Source: Pseudomonadota bacterium
GTDB lineage: Bacteria; Myxococcota; Polyangia; GCA-2747355; JACKDQ01
Reading direction: 5' to 3'
Length of the DNA: 5,455 nt
Assembly: GCA_030591195.1 (NCBI GenBank)
Contig: JAUVBO010000290.1
Span: 1-5,455 of the forward strand
How positions within the stretch are numbered: position 1 is the first letter of the stretch; each line of letters begins with the position of its first letter. The translations under genes were made by a program, and so were the position numbers. The notes under the pieces were generated by a model. That model did no database searches. It had not been told where the DNA came from and saw only the letters and a program-made list of their open reading frames with translations. Shown here in pieces: positions 1-5,455 of this stretch.

Positions 1-2069
1 CAGCCCGGCCGCGAGGCCGGCCTCGCCTCGCCGTCGCCGTCGCCGTGACGCTCGGGATGCTCGCCGGCTGCCCGACCGAGAAGGAGAGCCTCAACCTCTC
101 GTTGTTCCTGGTGCGCGACACCGCCTGTGAAAACGGTCCATCGACCCAGCGCTTGCCCAAAAGCCAGCCCGCCGTGCGGCAGACCTTCATGTACCGCGAG
201 CCGACCAGGGCGGTCGGGCTGACCAACCTGCGCGACTTCAAGCTGATCTGCGATCGTGTCGTGTTTGCCAACTCCACCGAGGAGTTCGTCGTCGACACAG
301 CCCTCAGCAGTCCCCTGGTCGCAGTGCGGGTCGAGGCGTTCGACCAGTCGCGACGCCTGGTCCGCTTCGGCGACAACCTCACGGACACCATCTTCGACCC
401 GGACGCGACGGTCCATCTCCGGCCGGCGGGCAAGGCCTCCTGCATGGAAGCCGCGCGGCGCCTGCACGCCTTTCACAGCGCCACCTTGCTGCCGAACGGC
501 CAGGTGCTACTCGTCGGAGGGCTGGCGGCGGACGCGGCCGGTGGAGACAACCTGGAGCAGAAGCAGGAGGCCTTCGCCAACGGCGGCGTCGAACTCTACG
601 ACCCGAGCACACTCAGTTTTTTGGTGACATGCAAACCTGAAGCAGGCGGCTGCCAGACCGAGCTACCGCAGGTGCCGCCGCGGGCGTTCCACCAGGCGGT
701 GCTGCTGCCCTCGCCGCCCGAGGGCCCGTACAAGGTCCTGCTGCTGGGCGGGCTGAGCCCGGGCCAGGCGAACGGCCCGGTGGTCCGGCTACGGATCCAG
801 AACACCAAGATCCCGTTCGTGATCACCCCCCACGAGGACGCCGTCGCCGCCGAGGCGGCCCTGGTGCGAATCACGCCCGATCCGCAGACGCCCCGGATCG
901 AGTACCTGCCCCTGCCAGACCTGCCACGGGCGATGTTTCCCCAGCTGGTGCTGTCGCACGATCGGCAGCAGGTCCTGATGGTGGCCGGCGCGGCCTCCTA
1001 CGACGCCACGGCCACCAGTGTCAACGGCTTCTCCGGCGGCCCCGAGGGGCCCCAGTCGCGCTGGATCCAGCTGGTCGACCCGCCGGCCCTTGGCGACGCG
1101 GTGAGCATGGAGCGGGTGCGGGTCGGCCACGCGGCGGCCCGGCTCGGCCCCGACCGGATCGTGGTCATCGGCGGGGCGATGAACGGCCCGCAGGACTCGG
1201 AGAAGGACAACGTCGCAGCCGCGATGACCGTCGGTCAGACCAGCTTTGCCAACGCGACGCCGGCGCTGGACTACGGGATGGCCTGGCACACCCTGACCCC
1301 CATCGGCCGCAGCGACCGCGAGGCGACCCTCGACCCGCCCCGGGCGGCCCTGCTCGCTGGAGGCTTCGTGCTCAGCTGGGATGGGGCCGAGGGCTACCGC
1401 TTCGCCACCCCGGAGGTATCGGCGCTGGTTCCGCCCCAGGCGACGCTGCAGTTGGTGCAGGACGGCAGCCCGCTATCGATGGCCGACCGGTCGAGCCTCG
1501 GCGTCTTCGCGCGCACCGCCTACCACGATGCGGTGCGGCTGCACGACGGCCGGGTGCTCGTCACCGGGGGCAACGGCGGCGACAAGAACTTCGATGCGCG
1601 CGACCAGGCGGTGCTCTTCGCCTTCGACGGCAGCGACCTGTCGGTCGATCCTACCAGCGCCGAGCTGAAGCTGGAGGTGGCTCGCTACGGCCACCGCGCC
1701 ACGCGACTGCTCGACAACACGATCCTGGTCACCGGGGGCATCACCCTCAAGGAGGGCGACGTACCGGTGGTCACCACCGAGACCGAGCTGCTGGCGCCAC
1801 GAAGCGGGGCGGCGAGCGAGGACTACCCCTTTGATCGCCTGCCGGCCGAGGCCAAGCAGCCCTGCCCGGGATTCGGCGAGACCGCCCAGCCGGCGCCCGC
1901 GCCGCAGCCGGCATCGACCGCCTCACCCCTGACTCAGTCGTCGTCCTCGGCGATGAAGATGCTGACCCGCCCGTCGCCGCGCACCAGCAGGGGCCTGCGC
2001 ATCCGCACGCGGCGCGACCCGAGCGGCCGGCTGGTGCTGCGGATCGCCGGCGGCACCCGCTCGCGGTAG
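1..2069 (+). CDS. Kelch-repeat beta-propeller lipoprotein, 5' partial
   Basis: The frame is open from the left edge. A GTG at 45 could start a 674-residue protein, but the 14 codons before it (from position 3) read as the basic n-region and hydrophobic core of a signal peptide (RPRGRPRLAVAVAV), followed by the lipobox LAGC. The real start therefore probably lies upstream, and the Cys nine residues after the GTG (numbering from that codon) is the likely lipidated residue. Residues 40-130 look like a beta-sandwich. Kelch-type motifs (R-x-x-H-x-A-x-x-L ... VLLVGG) follow at about 139-159, 213-236, 295-316, 359-378, 432-440 (weak), 490-509 and 547-565, so a six- or seven-bladed propeller is likely. 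Several blades end in a V/E-L-Y/F-D/A-P-like strand. Propellers of this class bind proteins or sugars; none of the copper ligands of galactose oxidase can be assigned, so no enzymatic role is claimed. An Ala/Pro-rich tail (about 607-629) follows the last blade, and residues 630-674 are encoded antisense to the next gene. Product class is fairly sure; function is unknown. Confidence 0.85.
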   Translation, partial: ARPRGRPRLAVAVAVTLGMLAGCPTEKESLNLSLFLVRDTACENGPSTQRLPKSQPAVRQTFMYREPTRAVGLTNLRDFKLICDRVVFANSTEEFVVDTALSSPLVAVRVEAFDQSRRLVRFGDNLTDTIFDPDATVHLRPAGKASCMEAARRLHAFHSATLLPNGQVLLVGGLAADAAGGDNLEQKQEAFANGGVELYDPSTLSFLVTCKPEAGGCQTELPQVPPRAFHQAVLLPSPPEGPYKVLLLGGLSPGQANGPVVRLRIQNTKIPFVITPHEDAVAAEAALVRITPDPQTPRIEYLPLPDLPRAMFPQLVLSHDRQQVLMVAGAASYDATATSVNGFSGGPEGPQSRWIQLVDPPALGDAVSMERVRVGHAAARLGPDRIVVIGGAMNGPQDSEKDNVAAAMTVGQTSFANATPALDYGMAWHTLTPIGRSDREATLDPPRAALLAGGFVLSWDGAEGYRFATPEVSALVPPQATLQLVQDGSPLSMADRSSLGVFARTAYHDAVRLHDGRVLVTGGNGGDKNFDARDQAVLFAFDGSDLSVDPTSAELKLEVARYGHRATRLLDNTILVTGGITLKEGDVPVVTTETELLAPRSGAASEDYPFDRLPAEAKQPCPGFGETAQPAPAPQPASTASPLTQSSSSAMKMLTRPSPRTSRGLRIRTRRDPSGRLVLRIAGGTRSR

Positions 2070-2392
2070 TCGAGATCGATCCAGACGTCGAAGTCGCCAT
2101 CGGGCAGGCTCAGGGCGTGCTGGGGCTCGAGCGACTTTCCGTCGCCAAAGCTGAACGACACCCGGTGCAGGACCTCCGTGTCGCCGGCGTTGCTGTAGCG
2201 GGCCTGGAGCCGTTGCAGGCCGTCTCGGGCCGGGCCGAGGCGGTAGGCCACCGTCACCTTCGATGGCTGATGCTGGTAGTGGCGCATCACCAAGACGGAG
2301 AGAGCAAGCACCAGCAAGTAGAACGGCACCCGCCGCCTGAGATGGTGCAGGGGACTCGGCTGGCTGGGGGGGGCTTCTTCCGCTGTGCTCAT
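1934..2392 (-). CDS. Small single-pass membrane protein with periplasmic beta-rich domain, unknown function
   Basis: This 152-residue protein is not recognised as a named family. The N-terminus is a short Pro/Ser-rich cytoplasmic segment (1-17). A basic stretch HHLRRR (16-21) and a hydrophobic segment at about 22-36 (VPFYLLVLALSVLVM) follow, which predicts an N-in, C-out anchor. Residues 45-148 alternate hydrophobic and polar residues in strand-like runs (KVTVAYRLG, RVSFSFGDG, DFDVWIDLDYRE, GRVSIFIAE), which suggests a small immunoglobulin-like or transthyretin-like sandwich outside the membrane. The protein ends in an acidic EDDD. The ATG at 2392 has only a weak ribosome site, but a promoter candidate sits just upstream. 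The gene is convergent with the kelch gene and overlaps its 3' end by 136 bp. Reading direction is supported by the membrane segment with positive-inside flank and by strong G/C at third positions. A divergent partner starts 86 bp away at 2479. A role in envelope structure or sensing is a guess. Confidence 0.75.
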   Translation of the reverse strand: MSTAEEAPPSQPSPLHHLRRRVPFYLLVLALSVLVMRHYQHQPSKVTVAYRLGPARDGLQRLQARYSNAGDTEVLHRVSFSFGDGKSLEPQHALSLPDGDFDVWIDLDYRERVPPAIRSTSRPLGSRRVRMRRPLLVRGDGRVSIFIAEDDD

Positions 2393-2413
2393 CTGACTCG
2401 CATTCGCTGCGGA

Positions 2414-2442
2414 AACCTACGCCCCAGGGCGCTGGCTTTCAA
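2414..2442 (-). promoter_or_regulatory. Candidate sigma70-type promoter of the small membrane protein gene
   Basis: Read on the minus strand, TTGAAA (2442-2437, five of six matches to TTGACA) is followed after exactly 17 bp by TAGGTT (2419-2414, three of six matches to TATAAT). Transcription would start near 2407, about 15 nt before the ATG at 2392. The spacing is ideal but the -10 is weak, so this is a prediction only. Confidence 0.4.
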
Positions 2443-2465
2443 GCTCGCGAAAACTGGCGACCACC

Positions 2466-2471
2466 AGGGGG
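2466..2471 (+). promoter_or_regulatory. Ribosome binding site deciding the start at 2479
   Basis: AGGGGG lies 7 nt before the ATG at 2479. A second in-frame ATG at 2494 is preceded by GGGGA only 1-2 nt away, which is too close to act well. The upstream ATG is therefore preferred, adding five residues (MIPWG) to the signal peptide. Confidence 0.5.
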
Positions 2472-2478
2472 CGCTGTC

Positions 2479-3153
2479 ATGATCCCCTGGGGAATGTCTG
2501 ACCGATCGATCCACCTCATGTTGCTCCTCTGCGTCGCCGTAGCGGTTCTGTGCGGCGCGTGCGACGCCCGGCGGCTGAGTCGCGAGGCCCTGCCCTACCG
2601 GTTCGGTCAGTCGATGCTCGACGATCCCGAGGCGCCCAGCCGCCCGCGCCAGGCGCAGCGCAGGCGACGAGCACGGCCGCGCGAACGCCTGGCGGTCGAG
2701 CGCCGGCGGCGGGCGGTTGTGCGGCGGCAGCGGGCGGTTGTGCGGCGGCGGCGGGCGGTTGTGCGGCGCGGCGAGGCCCTGATCGGTCGACCGTTCGCCA
2801 GCGACGAGGCGCTGATCGCCGCGGCCCTCGGGCGACCACTGGCGCGACGCGCGCGACAACGCTGGCATCAGCGCCCGGCGCCCCAGCCCGCCGATCTGGT
2901 CGCCTTTTCCGTCGGCAAGCGGGCCAAGCTGGGCCTGGTCATCGCGCGGGAGGGACCGCGGCTGACCTTCATTCACCTGCTGGGAGGACGCGCGCGCCGG
3001 GGCTGGCTGCACCTGCAGCAGCCCCACCGGCGGCGCCTGCCGGGCGACGACCGCGTGGCCAACAGCTTCATCCGCCCCCGACGCCCCGACGACCCCCCCG
3101 GCACCCGCTACCTCGCCGGCCAGCTGCTCCGCGGCTTCTCCCCCGCTACTTGA
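2479..3153 (+). CDS. Arg-rich exported protein with degenerate NlpC/P60- or CHAP-like domain
   Basis: This 224-residue protein begins with a secretion signal: hydrophobic core LMLLLCVAVAVL at 13-24, then C-G-A-C. Cys28 could be lipidated, although Cys at the usual Leu position makes the lipobox atypical. Residues 54-97 are extremely basic and include three tandem heptads R-x-R-A-V-V-R (76-96). Residues 99-223 resemble the shape of NlpC/P60 or CHAP cell-wall peptidases of myxobacteria: a helix (GEALIGRPF), then SDEALIAAAL where active members have D-C-S-G-L, then PADLVAF (usually G-D-L-V-F-F), then KLGLVIA (usually H-V-G-I-V), then LTFIHLLGG and a terminal NSFIRP...YLAGQLLRGF. On this reading the catalytic Cys is replaced near Asp109 and the His by Lys150, so peptidase activity is unlikely. 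The alignment is by eye; the domain call is inference. The stop overlaps that of the convergent downstream gene by 8 bp. Long open frames exist on both strands here, but only this one has a signal peptide and consistent G/C third positions. Confidence 0.7.
   Translation: MIPWGMSDRSIHLMLLLCVAVAVLCGACDARRLSREALPYRFGQSMLDDPEAPSRPRQAQRRRRARPRERLAVERRRRAVVRRQRAVVRRRRAVVRRGEALIGRPFASDEALIAAALGRPLARRARQRWHQRPAPQPADLVAFSVGKRAKLGLVIAREGPRLTFIHLLGGRARRGWLHLQQPHRRRLPGDDRVANSFIRPRRPDDPPGTRYLAGQLLRGFSPAT
2709..2770 (+). repeat. Three tandem copies of a 21-bp repeat inside a coding region
   Basis: The core GCGGGCGGTTGTGCGGCG starts at 2709, 2730 and 2751, giving a 21-bp period over almost three full units. 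Copies differ at only one or two bases near the unit ends (for example CA against CG at 2729 and 2750). The period is seven codons, so the frame is kept and each unit encodes R-x-R-A-V-V-R. Recent expansion by slippage is the simplest explanation. Confidence 0.9.
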
Positions 3154-3784
3154 CCGCGAACCAGGTGCCCTTGGCCCGGCAGTTGCCGAAGTTCTGGCCG
3201 CTGATCGCGAAGTCGCCCTCGAGCTGCAGCCGGCCGTTGGCCGTCAAGGACAGCTTGCCGGTGAGCGAGCCGTCGAGCTGCAACGGGATCGTGCCGCCGT
3301 TGATCGACAGCCCGGGGATCGCCGCCTTGACCGAGGTGCAACCCATCGAGCCCTCGATGTCCCCTTCGAGGCTGACGCCGCTGACGTTGCCCCACATCAC
3401 CCCCCGGACGTCGAAGTTGACGGGGTTGGGGGTGATGCCGAGAGAGAGCTTGAGCTCGCCGTTGAACGGGGTGTTTCCGATCAGCGGCTGGCAATCGATG
3501 ACCCCCTTCCAACCGCCGGAGTAGGCACCGTTGATCACCGCTGGCGGAGCGGGCAGGCAGCTCGGCTGGGTGTCGGGTGGCAAGCCGACGTCCGGCGGTG
3601 CAACCACGCCGGCGTCCACCGCCGCCGAGCCGTCCGTCGGACGGGGGATGGCGCCGTGGACGATCACGCCGCCGCCCGTGTCGCCGCTGGCGCTGCTGGG
3701 TGCGAGCGGCGGATCGAGCGCCGAGCGAGCGCCGCACGCGGCGACTAGAGCGATGACGGCGAGCAGGGCGAACGATCTCTTCAT
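3146..3784 (-). CDS. Small lipoprotein with glycine-rich beta domain, unknown function
   Basis: This 212-residue protein starts at the ATG at 3784, where TGGGGAT lies about 5 nt upstream as a ribosome site. An in-frame ATG at 3853 would add 23 residues in front of a perfect signal peptide and is rejected. The N-terminus MKRSFALLAVIALVAAC is a classic lipoprotein signal; Cys17 is the lipidated residue and Gly18 follows, which by the +2 rule gives no inner-membrane retention signal, so the outer membrane is likely if that rule holds here. Residues 18-80 are a flexible Gly/Ala/Pro/Asp linker (CGARSALDPP, then PPDVGLPPD). Residues 85-212 form a beta-rich domain with repeated G-x-hydrophobic-x-G turns (INGAYSGGWKG, LEGDIEGSMGC, LDGSLTGKLSL, LQLEGDFAISG), suggesting a small barrel or sandwich. 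Cys76, 98, 149 and 202 could form two disulfides in the periplasm. Myxobacterial genomes hold many lipoproteins of this style. No catalytic motif is seen and no function is assigned. Confidence 0.85.
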   Translation of the reverse strand: MKRSFALLAVIALVAACGARSALDPPLAPSSASGDTGGGVIVHGAIPRPTDGSAAVDAGVVAPPDVGLPPDTQPSCLPAPPAVINGAYSGGWKGVIDCQPLIGNTPFNGELKLSLGITPNPVNFDVRGVMWGNVSGVSLEGDIEGSMGCTSVKAAIPGLSINGGTIPLQLDGSLTGKLSLTANGRLQLEGDFAISGQNFGNCRAKGTWFAVK

Positions 3785-3812
3785 CGGGATCCCCACGGTT
3801 TGAGGCCATGAG

Positions 3813-3824
3813 AGCCTACCACAT
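3813..3824 (-). promoter_or_regulatory. Candidate extended -10 element for the gene starting at 3784
   Basis: On the minus strand TGG-TAGGCT (TAGGCT at 3818-3813) matches the TGn extended -10 pattern and three of six -10 bases. No convincing -35 is present at 17 or 18 bp. Transcription would start near 3806, about 20 nt before the ATG. This is weak evidence, helped by position. Confidence 0.33.
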
Positions 3825-3871
3825 GGCACGGCCGGGCACAGAACCGCCGCCAACGCGTAACACCGGCCACA

Positions 3872-3879
3872 CCTCGAGG
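3872..3879. promoter_or_regulatory. 8-bp palindrome next to a -10 element, possible operator half
   Basis: CCTCGAGG is a perfect palindrome placed between the expected -35 and the -10 TATACT. A dimeric regulator could bind here, but a palindrome this short occurs by chance in GC-rich DNA. Confidence 0.15.
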
Positions 3880-3881
3880 GT

Positions 3882-3887
3882 TATACT
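3882..3887 (+). promoter_or_regulatory. Candidate -10 element for the HEAT-repeat lipoprotein gene
   Basis: TATACT matches five of six -10 bases and stands out as an AT-rich spot in a GC-rich spacer. It would start transcription near 3893, about 16 nt before the ATG at 3910. No TTGACA-like -35 is seen 16-18 bp upstream, so an activator may be needed. An 8-bp palindrome CCTCGAGG (3872-3879) ends 2 bp before it. Confidence 0.42.
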
Positions 3888-3909
3888 CCCAAAACCACGG
3901 GACGAGACG

Positions 3910-5334
3910 ATGCCGAACCAGAGAAAAGCAGCCCACTACCGCCAGCATCCACTGATCATCCTCGGCCTCGCGACCGCGCTGCTCGCCGCCGCATGTGTGC
4001 CGCGAGGCGTCCGTCGGGCACGGGCGCTGCTCGACCTCGGCGACCACCAGGCCGCCGCGAAGGAGATCGCGCGCGGACTCGCGGACGATCCAGACGGCCA
4101 AGCCTGGCTCGCCGTCGAGCTCCGGCTGCAGGTGGCCCGGGACCGTCGCGGTGCGGCCCTCGCGGCCTACCGCAAGAGGCCGTCGGACTGGCTGCTACGA
4201 TCCCTCGCCGAGTCGGTGCTCTGGTGGGGACTGCGCCACCCTGATCCGAAGGTCCGCCTCGAGGCGATCCAGGCAATCCGCGCGGTGGACGCTGGCACCC
4301 TCGAGGACGCGATGACCTACCGGCTCGACGACCCGGACGAGCTGGTGCGTACCTGGGCGGCGGTGGCCCTGCTCGGCACCCCCGCCGGCGCCGACACCCT
4401 CGAGCGCCAGCTCCGCTCCTCGGCGCCGAGGGCTCGCGCCACCGCGGTCCGCGAGCTCGGCCGAATCGCCGGCAAGGCCGCCCTGCCGACCATCAAGCGT
4501 TACCTGACCGATCGCCACCCGCTGGTGCGGGCCGCCGCAGCCCAGGCTCTGGCCCGCGCCGGCACCCTAGCGGCCCTCGCCCCGCTCCGGACCCTGGCCC
4601 GCGACAAGGACCGGGACGTCCGCCTCGCCGCAGTGCGCGCGCTGGGCCGGCTGGCCGAGCCCGCGGCGGCCAAGACCCTGCGCCTGGCGCTGGCCGACGA
4701 CGATCTCGCCGTGCGGCTCGCGGCGGCATCAGCCCTCGGACGCAGCGCTGGCGCGGACGCCCGGGCGGACCTCCGGCGGCTGGCCCTGGGCAAGGACCCC
4801 CTGCTGTCGCTGCGGGCGGCGGTGGCGCTGGCCCAGGTCGGGGCGGTGCAGCCGGCGCTCAACGCCATCGCCCGCGGGCTGGTCGACCGCAACGAGTCGG
4901 TCCGGATCGCCGCGCTCACCGCCGCGTCGTCCCTCTCCGACCCCGTGGCCAAGCGGCTCGCCCGCAAGGCCACCCGCGACCCCCAGCCGCGCGTGCGCCT
5001 GGCGGCGGCGCGAACCCTGTTCAGCCACCAGCGCACCCTGGCGCTGGGCGTGGCCCGTAGCATCCACCGCCTCGCCTGCCGCAAGGCGGGCGGCGATCTC
5101 TGGTCGCTCTGCGTCGACGCCGCCGACCTCCTGGCCCGCGCCGGGGTCGCCGCCGGCCACCGGACCCTCGCGAGGCTCGCCCGCAAGGACGCTTCGCCGG
5201 TCGTGCGCCTCGCCGCCCTGCGCTGGGCGTTGCTGCGCGCAGCGCCCAGCGACCTCGCCCGCGACGCGCTCGCCGACCGCGATCCTCGCGTCAGCCTCGC
5301 GGCGGCGCGCTGGCTTTACCGCCAGCTCCGCTGA
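3910..5334 (+). CDS. HEAT-repeat (PBS-lyase-like repeat) lipoprotein
   Basis: The 474-residue protein starts at the ATG at 3910, with GGGA 7 nt upstream. An in-frame ATG at 3808 would prepend 34 residues lacking signal character and lies before the -10, so it is rejected. Residues 1-29 are a lipoprotein signal with a basic front (QRKAAHYRQH), core LIILGLATALLAA and lipobox LAAAC; Cys29 is the anchor. Residues 33-90 look like a TPR-like helical pair (RARALLDLGDHQAAAKEIAR). From 109 onward, HEAT-like motifs D-x-x-x-V-R-x-A-A-x-A-L recur about every 30-31 residues, near 111, 141, 172, 202, 233, 264, 295, 327, 358, then 427 and 458. Clear examples are DRDVRLAAVRALGRL and DDLAVRLAAASALGRS. The 69-residue gap after the ninth motif fits two helical units without the V-R signature and holds Cys390 and Cys401. 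Such solenoids bind partner proteins; no phycobilin-lyase activity is implied. The upstream gene is divergent and the next gene appears to have its own promoter, so this is probably transcribed alone. Confidence 0.92.
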   Translation: MPNQRKAAHYRQHPLIILGLATALLAAACVPRGVRRARALLDLGDHQAAAKEIARGLADDPDGQAWLAVELRLQVARDRRGAALAAYRKRPSDWLLRSLAESVLWWGLRHPDPKVRLEAIQAIRAVDAGTLEDAMTYRLDDPDELVRTWAAVALLGTPAGADTLERQLRSSAPRARATAVRELGRIAGKAALPTIKRYLTDRHPLVRAAAAQALARAGTLAALAPLRTLARDKDRDVRLAAVRALGRLAEPAAAKTLRLALADDDLAVRLAAASALGRSAGADARADLRRLALGKDPLLSLRAAVALAQVGAVQPALNAIARGLVDRNESVRIAALTAASSLSDPVAKRLARKATRDPQPRVRLAAARTLFSHQRTLALGVARSIHRLACRKAGGDLWSLCVDAADLLARAGVAAGHRTLARLARKDASPVVRLAALRWALLRAAPSDLARDALADRDPRVSLAAARWLYRQLR

Positions 5335-5366
5335 ACACACGCCGGGGCCTACCAAGCTTGCGCCTC

Positions 5367-5396
5367 TTGTGACCCCTGCCCGCCGCGTGCTATTTT
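5367..5396 (+). promoter_or_regulatory. Candidate promoter with extended -10 for the gene at 5428
   Basis: TTGTGA (5367-5372, four of six matches to TTGACA) and TATTTT (5391-5396, four of six matches to TATAAT) are separated by 18 bp. TGC directly before TATTTT makes an extended -10. The predicted start is near 5402, leaving about 26 nt of leader. The local AT-rich run (5391-5408) contrasts sharply with the surrounding sequence. Confidence 0.5.
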
Positions 5397-5427
5397 CCCC
5401 TTTCATTTCAGCAGACAGCGAGCAGAG

Positions 5428-5455
5428 ATGGGCAGCGAAGCGAACGAGGGGGACC
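5428..5455 (+). CDS. Start of a downstream gene, 3' partial
   Basis: An ATG at 5428 opens a frame reading MGSEANEGD to the right edge. A purine-rich leader (GCGAGCAGAG) precedes it and a promoter candidate lies 30-60 nt upstream. Only nine residues are visible, hydrophilic and without signal-peptide character, so the product cannot be named. Confidence 0.5.

Noticed and set aside
2424..2476. Imperfect direct repeat CCAGGGCGCTG / CCAGGGGGCGCTG in the divergent spacer
   Set aside because: The copies differ by a two-base insertion and the second contains the ribosome site, so chance similarity is more likely than paired operators.
2709..2770. Possible CRISPR-like array
   Set aside because: The repeats are directly adjacent without spacers, keep the reading frame and are inside a gene.
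2389..3027. 212-codon minus-strand frame with Pro-His-Asn-Arg repeats
   Set aside because: The repeats are only the antisense reading of the 21-bp tandem repeat. There is no signal, membrane segment or ribosome site, and it lies over a gene with a clear export signal.
2550..3524. 324-codon open frame on the plus strand across the Arg-rich gene and the lipoprotein gene
   Set aside because: It overlaps two better-supported genes, lacks a signal peptide or coherent domain, and its composition (runs of Ala/Gly/Pro and Arg) is that of a shifted GC-rich frame.
3785..3853. N-terminal extension of the minus-strand lipoprotein to an ATG at 3853
   Set aside because: It would bury a complete lipoprotein signal 24 residues inside the protein; the ATG at 3784 has its own ribosome site.
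3808..3909. N-terminal extension of the HEAT lipoprotein to an ATG at 3808
   Set aside because: The added 34 residues are hydrophilic, precede a complete lipoprotein signal, and start upstream of the likely -10 element.
5335..5366. Terminator after the HEAT gene
   Set aside because: No stable stem followed by a T-run could be built; the T-rich run at 5391-5403 fits the -10 region of the next gene better.
4500..5406. Long minus-strand open frames beneath the HEAT gene
   Set aside because: They are antisense shadows created by high-GC codons in a repetitive gene, and show no recognisable domain or start signals.

Overview
This GC-rich window carries five protein genes plus the first codons of a sixth, in a dense arrangement with short spacers. 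Very high G/C at third codon positions, lipoprotein starts such as C-G-A-R-S-A-L-D, kelch and HEAT-repeat lipoproteins, and a lack of operon structure or terminators suggest a chromosome of a myxobacterium-like bacterium (Myxococcota, perhaps Polyangia). The taxonomic call is inference from protein style only. No tRNA, rRNA, insertion sequence, phage gene or CRISPR array was seen.

Layout. Positions 1-2069 (+) hold a large kelch beta-propeller lipoprotein whose true start lies before the window. Its 3' end runs 136 bp into the oppositely oriented gene at 1934-2392 (-), which encodes a small single-pass membrane protein of unknown function. A divergent 86-bp spacer separates that gene from 2479-3153 (+), an arginine-rich exported protein whose C-terminal half looks like an NlpC/P60- or CHAP-type cysteine peptidase fold that has lost its catalytic residues. 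Its stop overlaps by 8 bp the stop of 3146-3784 (-), a small lipoprotein with a low-complexity linker and a glycine-rich beta domain. A 125-bp divergent spacer with candidate promoters in both directions leads to 3910-5334 (+), a lipoprotein built almost entirely of HEAT-like repeats. The last 121 bases contain a good extended -10 promoter and the start of another gene at 5428.

How the genes fit together. Four of the five main products carry lipoprotein-type or secretory signal sequences and the fifth has a membrane anchor, so everything readable here is predicted to act in the cell envelope. No enzyme with an intact active site is visible; propeller, HEAT and beta-sandwich modules point to binding or scaffolding. 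The genes alternate in strand, so they are probably separate transcription units, and a shared pathway is not demonstrated. The most unusual points are the apparently dead peptidase with a 21-bp in-frame tandem repeat encoding an Arg-rich heptad, and the long antisense overlap at the kelch gene's 3' end.
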